Below are positions 1-8,171 of a stretch of 32,695 nt of DNA, piece after piece. A program made the translations under genes and the position numbers. The stretch is taken from the IMG/VR virus record IMGVR_UViG_3300008110_000593, positions 1 through 32,695 of that record, one strand, 5' to 3'. The notes below the pieces were generated by a model, which saw only the letters and a list, made by a program, of their open reading frames with translations, made no database searches and was not told the DNA's origin. The DNA is from a virus. The stretch's first letter is position 1; every line of letters starts with the position of its first letter.

Positions 1-448
1 AGTGTTCGTGCGATCCTTTTTCATGATAATAATCAGCGCCAGCAACTGAAGAAATTTCTTCAACTAACACTATAGTTTTTTTCGCAAATGGAAATCTAAT
101 TTTTATCCAGGGAATCTTTTTAGTATCAATACTGTTAAATGATTTTTTTCTTTCTAGATCTTCTATAACAGTTATCGTTTTAGTTCTATCTATTATTCGA
201 AGCGGCATGCGTAGTGTCACTAGTGCTAACTCTAAATCAGTAAATCCCTGTGTTATAAACTGATCTTTATAAAGCACAAGTTTTTCTTTGAGAAGATCAT
301 ATTGTCTGTCTGTAAGGGGGATACTTTTGTACACTTGTTTAGCTATGCTTTGCAAGATGGTTACATCTTTTGCTTCGAGCTGAAACGTGCCACCGGTTTT
401 GTGTCCGGTTAATAATTCAAGATAGTCTTCAATAGTACGTTGATTCAT
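1..448 (-). CDS. N-terminal part of an unidentified phage protein (cut by window edge)
   Basis: An open frame reads from an ATG at 448 to the window start without a stop, giving about 149 residues that begin MNQRTIEDYLELL. The visible part is charged and mostly helical in character, followed by a more beta-like stretch containing WIKIRFPF and ending near YHEKGSHEH. No catalytic motif is visible and I cannot name the family with confidence. A distant memory is of N-terminal regions of large nucleic-acid enzymes in marine T4-like phages, but that is a guess. It lies directly downstream of the glycan cluster on the same strand, 17 nt after the stop of the 466-1308 gene. Confidence 0.7.
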   Translation of the reverse strand, partial: MNQRTIEDYLELLTGHKTGGTFQLEAKDVTILQSIAKQVYKSIPLTDRQYDLLKEKLVLYKDQFITQGFTDLELALVTLRMPLRIIDRTKTITVIEDLERKKSFNSIDTKKIPWIKIRFPFAKKTIVLVEEISSVAGADYYHEKGSHEH

Positions 449-465
449 ACTACAATTATAACAGA

Positions 466-1308
466 CTATAACCGTTCTGTCAAGTGTTTAAAAGGTAATC
501 CCTGTGAAATTTCTTGAATAGTAAATTCTGTCCAAGCTATGTCATTTAACCACTGTTGTCTATCAAACATTTGTGGAACCTCAATATCTGCTAGAGAATG
601 ATTAGCTACAGGAAACGCTAGACTAGCAGGCCCAGTAAACACTGGGTATCCGTTTATAACAGCACGTATACCGGGATTTGAAGTCCAACTTACAACAGCA
701 TGAGCATTATCAAATGGTATATCATAATCGTCGTATGTACCTGCTCGTTTTATAGGCATTTGTTTAATTACGTTTTTAAATTTATGTTCTACAGCAAGTA
801 TTGGACATCTAGGATGGGGCCTAATTACTATTTTTCTATCAGTGTATTTTCTAAGTTCTGCAATAATTTCAGTGAACCATTGACTTGCGTTAGGCATATT
901 TTGCCATTGTAAACTTTGATCGTGTTGCCCGCATATCAATATGTGACTGCCCTGTGTTCTCCAAGGTTTTAAATTTAATCCTAATAAATTAGCGCGAGTA
1001 TCATCATTGCCTGTACTAAAGAACGATTCTTTGTTAATTCCGTTTAATCCAACTTTCCAAGTAGTGCCTCGACGTATTCCGCCAACTTCTAATACAATAA
1101 CAGATTTACCAGTTGAGCGAGCAGTATCCCATATCAGTTTATTTTTACTCATTTTGCCGCTCCACAGCACACTCCAAATTACATCTACGTCTGCGTTTGA
1201 TTCGTTTTCGTAGACTGTGTGACCTGCTTTAATTAGACTGTGTTTGAACGCATCAAACACAGGTTTTGAATTAAGAGCTCCGTATTGTGTCCAAAGACTA
1301 AACTTCAT
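466..1308 (-). CDS. Capsule-polysaccharide-synthesis-like protein, paralogue A
   Basis: 280 aa, first of three paralogues in this cluster. Shared features are a HILIC segment (about 123-127), the motif KYTDRKIVIRPHPR (about 155-168) and a late glycine-rich motif VVSWTSNPGIRAVINGYPVF. The RPHP motif and the S-x-PG-x-x-A-x-x-x-G-x-PVF motif resemble the nucleotide-sugar-binding half of KpsC/KpsS-type capsule proteins with a GT-B-like fold. A role in transferring or processing a surface sugar is therefore likely, and the substrate is unknown. The ATG overlaps the end of the upstream glycosyltransferase by 11 nt and is preceded only by a weak purine stretch, so it is probably translationally coupled. 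Last gene of the minus-strand glycan operon. Confidence 0.75.
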   Translation of the reverse strand: MKFSLWTQYGALNSKPVFDAFKHSLIKAGHTVYENESNADVDVIWSVLWSGKMSKNKLIWDTARSTGKSVIVLEVGGIRRGTTWKVGLNGINKESFFSTGNDDTRANLLGLNLKPWRTQGSHILICGQHDQSLQWQNMPNASQWFTEIIAELRKYTDRKIVIRPHPRCPILAVEHKFKNVIKQMPIKRAGTYDDYDIPFDNAHAVVSWTSNPGIRAVINGYPVFTGPASLAFPVANHSLADIEVPQMFDRQQWLNDIAWTEFTIQEISQGLPFKHLTERL

Positions 1309-2023
1309 CTTTTAAATTTGTTTCAAGATTTTGAAAATCAATTGCGTCTTTTAAGCCTGCTTTGTAATGAGAAAGATATGGTGAAAGCACACTTCTTGAT
1401 ATTGGTGTTTTGTGATCAGCCGGATTTAGGTTAAGCATTTTGTAACCCCTTGCCTCCATAAGATCTACAGTTTTTCCGTAAACTTCTCCGTCGTAGAATC
1501 TTCTTAAACCAGTAACTCTATCGTGGTAGTATATGTCTTTGTATGTATCACAAAAGTCTTTGTATCCTGGATGTGTAGTATTAAGGATAAAAAAACCTGT
1601 TTCGCAACTGTGATATTTTGTTCCGTCAACAACGTGCCATACTGAGAAATGACTACTTAATACATCGTCCGGAGCAATAAGATCTAATAACTGTGATGGC
1701 ATTTCTTCATGAAATACTATGTCAGCGTCTAACCAAATAATTCTGTCTGCTTCCACATTATCCATGGCGTGAATTATACTAAATCCCTTTTTAGCAAATG
1801 TTTTAACCCTGTCATTAGTATGTCGTTGCTGAAATGAGTTGTATTGGATTCCTAAATTCCATCCCATAGAAGTAATAGTTTTTACTTTAATTTCAAATTC
1901 ATCTTCATTATAAACATACAATGGTGTAATAGTTGAAAAATATTTTTTATAACTTTTTAACATAGTTCTACCGCAATGGTTATAATAAGCTTCGTTCATA
2001 CTTGTAATTGCAGCGTATTTCAT
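1298..2023 (-). CDS. Glycosyltransferase-like protein (DAD motif), copy 1
   Basis: 241 aa from the ATG at 2023. A longer reading from a TTG at 2035 is possible but unlikely, because the ATG forms an ATGA overlap with the upstream stop and has GGAG a few bases before it. The metal/nucleotide-sugar motif IIWLDADIVF (DAD about 99-101) lies mid-protein. It is followed by ETGFFILN (about 141-148), which recurs in the 6512-7261 gene and in altered form (ECGLYSIN) in the 2020-2835 gene. This is the layout of GT-A-fold glycosyltransferases related to family 8. Predicted to transfer a hexose from a nucleotide sugar; acceptor unknown. No signal peptide or membrane segment, so cytoplasmic. Confidence 0.78.
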   Translation of the reverse strand: MKYAAITSMNEAYYNHCGRTMLKSYKKYFSTITPLYVYNEDEFEIKVKTITSMGWNLGIQYNSFQQRHTNDRVKTFAKKGFSIIHAMDNVEADRIIWLDADIVFHEEMPSQLLDLIAPDDVLSSHFSVWHVVDGTKYHSCETGFFILNTTHPGYKDFCDTYKDIYYHDRVTGLRRFYDGEVYGKTVDLMEARGYKMLNLNPADHKTPISRSVLSPYLSHYKAGLKDAIDFQNLETNLKDEV

Positions 2024-2835
2024 ATATTTCTCCAATATGGTTCTGTTCGTGGTCTTAGAAGATCTTTAGATAAACTTTTACCTTGTTTTTTTCTTCCGCC
2101 TTTAAGATGATCTAGATATGCACCCCATGGTGAATTAATTAAAGGATGCCCTTCACCCTTTACTAATCCTTTTGCCCAATCTAAAGAATTAATAGTTATG
2201 CTTTTTAATACTTCGTAGAATACAAAACTATCGTGCCACTCGTCCATTTTAAATATTCCGTTTTCAGCATCTTGATAAACTTTTTCAAATTCAAATAGAA
2301 ATTTTCTACCTGCATCACTTTTTAAATTAATACTATATAAACCGCACTCGGGCCACTTACGTTCTCGACCAATATAACATATGTCTTTGTCAACTGGAAT
2401 TAATCTATCTAGTTGTGCTAGAGTAATAGGGCTATGACAAAACATGTCTGCATCCATCCATATTAATACATCTGCATCAGTATTTTCTGCGGCATGAAAA
2501 ATTGAATAGACTTTATGACTAAATCTTATTGCGTCCCATTTAAATCCCTTCCAACTATCTTTTCTAGTAGCTTGTCTTTCTTTACTAACATCGCCATTGG
2601 CTTTAGGCACATCTTTCCATTTCTCTTTAAAAGCTACAAGTTTAGGAACTGACGAATGAAGATCATGCAACTGTATTCTATGATGATAATTTGTAATTTT
2701 TGGATTACAGTCTTCTGGATATAACATAAGTGTTACTTCACTTGGCCAGTTAAGCATATAACTGTCAATCATACGCTGTGCATATTGCGTTAATCCTGCG
2801 TTATGAAAGGTAGTTACAACAGCAAATTTTCTCAT
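2020..2835 (-). CDS. Glycosyltransferase-like protein (DAD motif), copy 2
   Basis: 271 aa from the ATG at 2835. The TTG at 2859 gives eight extra residues, but the ATG makes the 4-nt ATGA overlap typical of this operon and follows an AAGGA-type ribosome site. VLIWMDADMFCH carries the DxD motif (about 128-130), and ECGLYSIN (about 163-170) is the equivalent of the E-x-GFF-x-LN motif of its neighbours. GT-A-fold glycosyltransferase is the best reading. It is clearly related to the 1298-2023 and 6512-7261 products but diverged, so probably a distinct specificity rather than a recent duplicate. Substrate and acceptor cannot be told from the sequence. Confidence 0.77.
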   Translation of the reverse strand: MRKFAVVTTFHNAGLTQYAQRMIDSYMLNWPSEVTLMLYPEDCNPKITNYHHRIQLHDLHSSVPKLVAFKEKWKDVPKANGDVSKERQATRKDSWKGFKWDAIRFSHKVYSIFHAAENTDADVLIWMDADMFCHSPITLAQLDRLIPVDKDICYIGRERKWPECGLYSINLKSDAGRKFLFEFEKVYQDAENGIFKMDEWHDSFVFYEVLKSITINSLDWAKGLVKGEGHPLINSPWGAYLDHLKGGRKKQGKSLSKDLLRPRTEPYWRNI

Positions 2836-3743
2836 AGGTAATCCTTTATTATATTCCAAGCAACACCTGACTGTAAGTCTTTAAAGTTAAAATGACACAT
2901 TGATATCTTTTCAATCCAAGGTTGTCTATCAGGCATTAGCGGATTTTCAATCAATGACAGGTGTGTGTTAGCAATATCAAATGCTTGACTAACTTTAGGA
3001 TTAGGGTCTGTAACAAATACAGGAATGCCTTCAATTGCTGATGCAACTCCTGGACTACTATTGTAGGTTACAGTAGCCCATGCATATTTAAAGTCGTCTA
3101 ATATATTTTCATTACTACTAATTTTTACATTAGGATGATTTAATTTAAGGTATTGTCTAGCTCGTTTGTCGCCTGGATGTGCTCTAACAATTATAGGCCT
3201 ATCAGTATATTTTCTTAATTCGTTAATAGTTTGATCACACCATTTCATTACATCTAGACCGGCCATGCTCCATCCGCCGTTTCTTTGTAAACAAATTAAT
3301 ATATGAGCTCCTAGTAATCTCCAAGGATGCAATTCAAGCCCGATATCTTTTTTAATTTGTTGCCAACGACTGGAGTCAACATTATTAGTAAAATAATTAC
3401 CAGTAGTTGGAAATACATCATCAAGACTAAAACGAAGATATGTGTTAATGTTTTTAGGATCTTTATATAAAAACAAATTACTATCTATTGCAATAGTATG
3501 TTTACCAATTCTTCTCTGAGATTCTATTATCTTCTTTCTAAACATCAAATGCGGAGCAGTGCCGCTATCTGCGTGTACCCACCCTTGCATCACTGCTAGG
3601 TCAGAAGGCTCCCATGTCATTGTTTCAACTTCTGTACTTAGGCCGTCCTGAACTCCAAGATGAAAATTTCTTAGTACATCTCGTTTTTCTAATTTTGTAT
3701 TGTTAGCAGGTATACCTGCGTAGTAAATTCTAACAGTTTTCAT
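2832..3743 (-). CDS. Capsule-polysaccharide-synthesis-like protein, paralogue B
   Basis: 303 aa, second capsule-like paralogue. It shows HILICLQ (about 147-153), KYTDRPIIVRAHPG (about 181-194) and VTYNSSPGVASAIEGIPVFV, matching paralogue A motif by motif. It also shares the C-terminal pattern of an LSLIENP-like segment, then DRQPW, then a short F-x-x-x-x-L-x-x-G ending. The conserved AHP and S-x-PG-x-x-x-A-x-x-G-x-PVF signatures suggest a KpsC/KpsS-like sugar-transfer domain. The start ATG lies inside the previous gene, with a 14-nt overlap. The N-terminal 100 residues differ from paralogue A, which may reflect acceptor recognition. Exact reaction unknown. Confidence 0.75.
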   Translation of the reverse strand: MKTVRIYYAGIPANNTKLEKRDVLRNFHLGVQDGLSTEVETMTWEPSDLAVMQGWVHADSGTAPHLMFRKKIIESQRRIGKHTIAIDSNLFLYKDPKNINTYLRFSLDDVFPTTGNYFTNNVDSSRWQQIKKDIGLELHPWRLLGAHILICLQRNGGWSMAGLDVMKWCDQTINELRKYTDRPIIVRAHPGDKRARQYLKLNHPNVKISSNENILDDFKYAWATVTYNSSPGVASAIEGIPVFVTDPNPKVSQAFDIANTHLSLIENPLMPDRQPWIEKISMCHFNFKDLQSGVAWNIIKDYL

Positions 3744-4506
3744 TCATTAGTATTCTATATGCTGTGCCATTTTTTAATTCGTCTAGATGAAATTGGCCAT
3801 ATGCTAAATGACATGCCCATTTATATACTTTATCTATATCATGCACTGATGGCGTTTCAATTAGGCTTAAATCTTTATCGCTTACGGGATCGGCTGCTGT
3901 TGGTGCAAGAGTAAATGCTGGCACTCCATATAATACACTTTCTACAGCAGCTATACTTTGATAAGTTACTAGAGCATGACAATTATCTAAATCTTCAAAT
4001 ATTGTTTTTGTTAATCGGTGTTGTCTAACTGCTTTGTCTCTGATCACTATAGGACGATCAGTATATTTTTTAATTTCTTCAACAGTATTTTTAACCCAAA
4101 CATCACGATCTATACCATAAAATTTACATGGTTTTTCTGACGGTGTTACTAATAATATATGTTTGCCTCGCTTAGATTTTTCTATAGTATAATCTAATTT
4201 TCTCCAGCGATCGTCTAGTCTATCTATAATTTGTCCATGCTGAACATCATTCTTAACAATGCGATGCCATTGTTTCCAACCATAAGGATTAGATGGAGAT
4301 TTGTAGTTTCCTACATATCCGCTGTCCATAAAATAAAAAGGATGGTTTGTTTCCCAGCACTGGTGTATAAGTTTTCGTTTACCCATACTCCTAATTAATA
4401 TTGGATTAGAACCAAAGTCTGTGTCATAATCTTGCGTAGGCAAATTTGCACCACGTGCAAACATATTAATATATTCGTCGTCGAGATTTTTACTTAGACA
4501 AATCAT
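3730..4506 (-). CDS. Capsule-polysaccharide-synthesis-like protein, paralogue C (diverged)
   Basis: 258 aa from the ATG at 4506. A reading from a TTG at 4575 would add 23 residues that lie inside the upstream glycosyltransferase, so I prefer the ATG, which leaves a 17-nt overlap. It keeps the family landmarks GKHILLVTP, KYTDRPIVIRD and VTYQSIAAVESVLYGVPAFT, plus the LSLIETP ending region shared with paralogue B. Unlike A and B, the R-P/A-H-P motif after the TDR segment is replaced by IRDKAVRQHR and the PG of the S-x-PG motif is AA. It may therefore have a changed or lost activity. Same operon and probably a common ancestral duplication with A and B. Confidence 0.72.
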   Translation of the reverse strand: MICLSKNLDDEYINMFARGANLPTQDYDTDFGSNPILIRSMGKRKLIHQCWETNHPFYFMDSGYVGNYKSPSNPYGWKQWHRIVKNDVQHGQIIDRLDDRWRKLDYTIEKSKRGKHILLVTPSEKPCKFYGIDRDVWVKNTVEEIKKYTDRPIVIRDKAVRQHRLTKTIFEDLDNCHALVTYQSIAAVESVLYGVPAFTLAPTAADPVSDKDLSLIETPSVHDIDKVYKWACHLAYGQFHLDELKNGTAYRILMNENC

Positions 4507-5176
4507 GTTGCTGACAGTGTTCTGTATATACTCGTTCTCTATGCCACTCGTTACAGAAATTTCCTTTGTCGGCAAATTCGTGAAAGCAAGGAGTTCCTAA
4601 TGTATAATGTACTAACTTAGCATTGGGATTATATTCATATTCAATGTCTAGCCAATTCCATTCTTTAGGTAATTCGCCTATGCGGGTTTCATCTAACCAC
4701 GAGAAACGGTGGAGGAAACTGCCTTTGGATCGCTGGATAAATTCAGGGGTAAGTTTCCTGTTGTGAAGGCTAGCACAATTCCACAGAATAACACTAGACC
4801 AATTTTTTCGAGGATAGTCTTCATTTTTTGCTCCTAAATATTTAACAGGCATTTTAGTTTTGTAGTCGTGTTTGACTACCTGTACATCTTTGTTTTCGTC
4901 TTTTAAAGACCACAGTTCTGCAATGTCGCCACGTACAATCATATCACCGTCGATAAAAATTGCATGCCCTTCCCATTTCATTAAGTACGGTACTAAAAAT
5001 CTTGTGTATATAAAATGATTACTACCGTCTGTATGAGTTTCTGTATAATCTTTAAAAAGATTTAATGCTACAGGAATAATAGCTACAGGCTTAGAGGAAT
5101 TTCTTATAATACTGTTTGCACAGGTATGATAAGCAATAGCTTCCCTAGGATCATAGCCTATAAAAACTGGAATCAT
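4490..5176 (-). CDS. Family 8-like glycosyltransferase
   Basis: 228 aa from the ATG at 5176, which forms an ATGA overlap with the preceding stop. A TTG at 5203 would add nine residues and is rejected. The N-terminus MIPVFIGYDPREAIAYHTC matches the start of a GT-A Rossmann-like domain, HAIFIDGDMIVRGDI holds the DxD-type motif (DGD about 76-78), and KNWSSVILWNC and LVHYTLG follow in the positions expected for family 8 enzymes. Related glycosyltransferases are common in marine myoviruses. It probably uses a UDP-hexose; acceptor unknown. Spacing to the flanking genes implies translational coupling. Confidence 0.82.
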   Translation of the reverse strand: MIPVFIGYDPREAIAYHTCANSIIRNSSKPVAIIPVALNLFKDYTETHTDGSNHFIYTRFLVPYLMKWEGHAIFIDGDMIVRGDIAELWSLKDENKDVQVVKHDYKTKMPVKYLGAKNEDYPRKNWSSVILWNCASLHNRKLTPEFIQRSKGSFLHRFSWLDETRIGELPKEWNWLDIEYEYNPNAKLVHYTLGTPCFHEFADKGNFCNEWHRERVYTEHCQQHDLSK

Positions 5177-5937
5177 TTTCTTTCTATGTCCTCTTCTTCG
5201 CAACGATCGCCGTATTGTATTTCAATAAGTTTTAAAGGTTCATTAGATGGATTACATAATTGATGCCATTCTGTTTTTTTAATATGTAGGCTTTGGTGTT
5301 TATGAAAAACTCCATACAGTTCTTGGTCTGAACTTTTATTAATAGTATAAACTTCTGCTGTTCCTTCTGCTACAAACCAGTGTTCTGCACGATCTTGATG
5401 TCGCTGCATACTTAAACATTGTCCAGGGTCAACTGTTAATTCTTTAACTTTTACTTCTCTATTGTTTTCGTGTAATATTCGATAATATCCCCATTTGCGT
5501 TCAGTCTTAGGAGCTTTCCATTCTTGCAATATCCACGAGCTAGAGTTCTTTTTATCTTCGCCGCCTACACCAAATACAAATTCTAAATTATTATCAACTA
5601 CATCCATTTCTGGAATGTTCTTTGCTGTTCTATCACCGCCATTAGCAAATATTAATTTTGCATCAGGATAGTGTGCCCGAACTTGATGTATAAAATGTTT
5701 AGCAGATCCGTCTGAATCGTCAAATGTAAAAACTTCGTCGACCATTGACAGATTATTAATAATGCAGAGCCTTTCATTCCATGGCATGAATGCTGCACCC
5801 TTTTTACGCACTAACCACTCATCTGAATTAAGGCCGACTATTAGAACATCGCCAAGAGTTTTTGCTGCTTTAAAGTATGCTATGTGGCCGCTATGAACTG
5901 GATCAAAGCCTCCTGTAACTAACACAATTTTTGTCAT
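5173..5937 (-). CDS. Cytidylyltransferase-like / mannose-6-phosphate isomerase-like cupin fusion
   Basis: 254 aa with two domains. Residues 1-130 are a nucleotidyltransferase of the cytidylyltransferase/RfaE type: VTGGFDPVHSGHIAYF carries the H-x-GH signature (15-18) and NSDEWLVRKKG follows. The usual C-terminal S-T-T-x-R signature appears only as a weak NSSSW. Residues about 160-245 are a cupin close to the C-terminal type II mannose-6-phosphate isomerase domain, with SMQRHQDRAEHWFVAEGTAE supplying metal-ligand-like His180 and His186, and His225 further on. The domains together suggest sugar-phosphate isomerisation coupled to nucleotide activation, as in making an activated sugar or heptose. 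The combination is inferred from domains only. ATGA overlaps at both ends place it firmly in the glycan operon. Confidence 0.82.
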   Translation of the reverse strand: MTKIVLVTGGFDPVHSGHIAYFKAAKTLGDVLIVGLNSDEWLVRKKGAAFMPWNERLCIINNLSMVDEVFTFDDSDGSAKHFIHQVRAHYPDAKLIFANGGDRTAKNIPEMDVVDNNLEFVFGVGGEDKKNSSSWILQEWKAPKTERKWGYYRILHENNREVKVKELTVDPGQCLSMQRHQDRAEHWFVAEGTAEVYTINKSSDQELYGVFHKHQSLHIKKTEWHQLCNPSNEPLKLIEIQYGDRCEEEDIERK

Positions 5938-6515
5938 AAGATATTAAATCCTTTATAATTATTCTTCCATGATTCATAGTCTGTCTGAGTAAAATCTATA
6001 GTGTCTTTTACAAACCATGTTTCAAATATATCCGTTGGACTGTTGCCTACATACACATTTTCAACAGCAACTTTATATCCAACAGCCTGCAAATAATCCC
6101 TTGCTATTTTATCATATTCGCCAGTTGACTGATATGCATCATGTTCAAAAGTTATACATTCAAATGTAAATCCTTCTTCTATAACTTTTTTTAATGCAAG
6201 GAATGTATTATGCGGAGGTTCGATATCGCAACTTAAATATCCAATATTTTTAGTTAGTCCAATTTTTGTAGCTGCTTGACTATAATTGAATGTTAGTGCG
6301 TTATCCCAAAATACTTTATTTTTTCTAGTTGACTTATCCCATTTCTTTTTATGAGTAAGATCTAGTTCTATACTAAATCCTAAAAATTGATGTCCTTCTA
6401 AAAGGAATGTATTGCTCATTCTAGTAGGCGAATTTGCACCAATTTCTATATAAGATTTGTTTTTGCAAATCTGTAATGCAAACCTATCTTGCATTGACTG
6501 ACTTCCCTGCTTCAT
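5934..6515 (-). CDS. FkbM-like SAM-dependent methyltransferase
   Basis: 193 aa. YIEIGANSPTRMSNTFLLEG resembles the glycine-containing SAM-binding loop of FkbM-family methyltransferases, followed by GFSIELD (acidic end of strand 2) and YLSCDIEPPH (strand 4 region with an acidic and Pro-Pro motif). Such enzymes O-methylate sugars and other small hydroxyl groups. In this operon a sugar O-methyltransferase capping a glycan is the likely role, as inference. Start ATG at 6515 overlaps the upstream stop as ATGA. No signal peptide. Somewhat short for the family, so only the Rossmann core is present. Confidence 0.72.
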   Translation of the reverse strand: MKQGSQSMQDRFALQICKNKSYIEIGANSPTRMSNTFLLEGHQFLGFSIELDLTHKKKWDKSTRKNKVFWDNALTFNYSQAATKIGLTKNIGYLSCDIEPPHNTFLALKKVIEEGFTFECITFEHDAYQSTGEYDKIARDYLQAVGYKVAVENVYVGNSPTDIFETWFVKDTIDFTQTDYESWKNNYKGFNIL

Positions 6516-7261
6516 AGCAATTCTTCTTTCGTTATCTTTTCGCCTTTGGCATACAATGCTTTATTTTTAGGATCAACCCAATGACGCATATATTCTTTTA
6601 GTTCAGTGTGCATGAAAGGAGTTATGTGATTTATAGCAGATCCAAGATGATTTGTTTTAGCACCTTGTGCTTCTGCAAGTTTAACTCCATTGGCCCAAGC
6701 ACCTGTTTCCATGAACCTATGACAATTCATTATTTCTAATGTAGTGTGAGCTTTTCTATAATAATCAATAACTATATTTTTTAAAGGATGCTTCATATTC
6801 AATATAAAAAATCCTGTTTCTGCTTCTCTATACTTTGCTTTGCCACCTGCAGGTATATCTACGCTAAGAGTATTAATATCTAACAAATTATAGAAAAAAT
6901 CTAAAGGTATATCTTTTAGTGTAATAACATCACTGTCTAGCCAAATAAAAATATCATCATTAAATTCTTCAAGCGCACTAAGAACAACGTGTCCTTTCAT
7001 CCAAAATTTCTTACGACATATTACTTTTGGATTATCTGTGTGCCCTTCAACTAGATCTACAAAATTTTGAAATCTAGGGTTAATTTTAAAAAAATCTTTA
7101 ATAATTAATCTATCTGACTGCTCTTCAGGAACAAAGTTTTCTGCCCAAAGTTCCATTTTTATTTCTTTGGGCCAATGCTTTAAAAACGTTGTAATTGACT
7201 CTTTACCGATAAGGTCGTAATAGGGCCTGTGCTGTGAGGTTATAACTCGAATAGATCGCAT
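6512..7261 (-). CDS. Glycosyltransferase-like protein (DSD motif), copy 3
   Basis: 249 aa, first gene of the minus-strand glycan operon. DDIFIWLDSDVITLKDIP carries the DxD-type motif (DSD 109-111) and AETGFFILNMKHP (about 147-159) is the second signature shared with the 1298-2023 product. GT-A-fold glycosyltransferase is therefore likely. The ATG at 7261 has AAAGGAA shortly upstream. It sits about 30 nt downstream of a late-promoter octamer (minus strand 7299-7292), whose leader resembles that of the small terminase gene. The whole operon is thus expected to be a late transcript. Substrate unknown. Confidence 0.78.
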   Translation of the reverse strand: MRSIRVITSQHRPYYDLIGKESITTFLKHWPKEIKMELWAENFVPEEQSDRLIIKDFFKINPRFQNFVDLVEGHTDNPKVICRKKFWMKGHVVLSALEEFNDDIFIWLDSDVITLKDIPLDFFYNLLDINTLSVDIPAGGKAKYREAETGFFILNMKHPLKNIVIDYYRKAHTTLEIMNCHRFMETGAWANGVKLAEAQGAKTNHLGSAINHITPFMHTELKEYMRHWVDPKNKALYAKGEKITKEELL

Positions 7262-7291
7262 GAAATTCCTTTTGCCATTAACTGCTACTAT

Positions 7292-7299
7292 TATTTAGC
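7292..7299 (-). promoter_or_regulatory. Late promoter octamer GCTAAATA for the glycan operon
   Basis: GCTAAATA on the minus strand fits the T4-type late -10 element (N-x-TAAATA) seen before many genes here. It lies 30 nt before the ATG at 7261, leaving room for a leader with an AAGGAA ribosome site. It is one half of a perfect 14-bp palindrome (7292-7305). Confidence 0.6.
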
Positions 7300-7305
7300 T
7301 AAATA
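7298..7305 (+). promoter_or_regulatory. Late promoter octamer GCTAAATA for the epimerase operon
   Basis: The other half of the palindrome. It is followed by AATTT and then the ATG at 7311, a 5-nt gap. With T4 geometry transcription would start at or next to the A of the ATG, so there is no room for a ribosome site. Confidence 0.6.
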
Positions 7306-7310
7306 AATTT

Positions 7311-8171
7311 ATGAAGAATATTGTGTTGACCGGTCATAAAGGCTTCATAGGAAGTCACTATTACAATAAAATCAAAGAGAATTTTAATGTTTCTACATTT
7401 GATTTAAAAGAGGGTAAAAATCTTTGCTTGCAAGAAGTAACCGCTACTGCGCCCGATTGTGACGTTGTTGTGCATATGGCTGCAACCAATGGAACTAAGC
7501 TGTTCTATGAGATCCCAACAGAAGTTGCATTTAACAATACTTTGCCAACTTTTAATTTAATTAATCGTTATAAAGAAACAAATACTAAATTTGTTTTTAC
7601 TAGCACTTGTGAAATATTTAATGGAGCAATTGACGCTGGACTATATCCTGTGCCCACAGACGAAAAAGTTCCTGTGATGTTTAATGACATTACAAATCCT
7701 AGATGGAGCTATAGTATACCAAAAGCACTGGGCGAAAACCTAGTAGCCAACTCAGGACTAGATTGGTTAGTAATACGTTATTTTAATATATATGGTCCAG
7801 GGCAGATTGATCATTTTATTTCAGAATTTGTTGATCGTGTAAGCAAAGGTGAATACTATATCAAAGGCAATGATACTCGTAGTTTTTGCTATGTAGACGA
7901 TGCTGTTGAAATAACACATCAATTAATCATGAATCATAAAAATTCTATAGTCAATGTAGGAAGACAAGAAGAAAATAATATAGCAGACGTTGCTAGAATA
8001 ATTATGGACTTAATGGGCGTGGATCCCAATAAGTTAGAAATATTACCTGGCCCAAAAGGTAGTGCAAAACGTAGATGTCCTGACACTGTATTAATGCAAA
8101 AATTAACAAATTTTAAAAATTATACATCTCTTAGAGATGGACTAAAAACAACTGTAGAGAGTTTATTATGA
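7311..8171 (+). CDS. NAD-dependent nucleotide-sugar epimerase/dehydratase (extended SDR)
   Basis: 286 aa. VLTGHKGFIGSH (5-16) is the NAD-binding G-x-x-G-x-x-G loop, FTSTCEIFNG provides the catalytic Ser/Thr region, and YSIPK (134-138) is the catalytic Y-x-x-x-K. RYFNIYGPGQ is the usual extended-SDR motif after the catalytic helix. The protein probably epimerises or dehydrates an NDP-hexose; substrate cannot be fixed. It feeds the neighbouring glycosyltransferases. First gene of a plus-strand trio; its stop overlaps the next ATG (ATGA at 8168). The ATG lies 5 nt after a late-promoter octamer with no Shine-Dalgarno sequence. Confidence 0.87.
   Translation: MKNIVLTGHKGFIGSHYYNKIKENFNVSTFDLKEGKNLCLQEVTATAPDCDVVVHMAATNGTKLFYEIPTEVAFNNTLPTFNLINRYKETNTKFVFTSTCEIFNGAIDAGLYPVPTDEKVPVMFNDITNPRWSYSIPKALGENLVANSGLDWLVIRYFNIYGPGQIDHFISEFVDRVSKGEYYIKGNDTRSFCYVDDAVEITHQLIMNHKNSIVNVGRQEENNIADVARIIMDLMGVDPNKLEILPGPKGSAKRRCPDTVLMQKLTNFKNYTSLRDGLKTTVESLL

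Noticed and set aside
4507-4575. Upstream TTG start for the third capsule-like paralogue (also TTG starts at 2035, 2859 and 5203)
   Set aside because: All are in-frame extensions into the preceding gene; ATG codons just downstream give the 4-nt or short overlaps typical of the operon.
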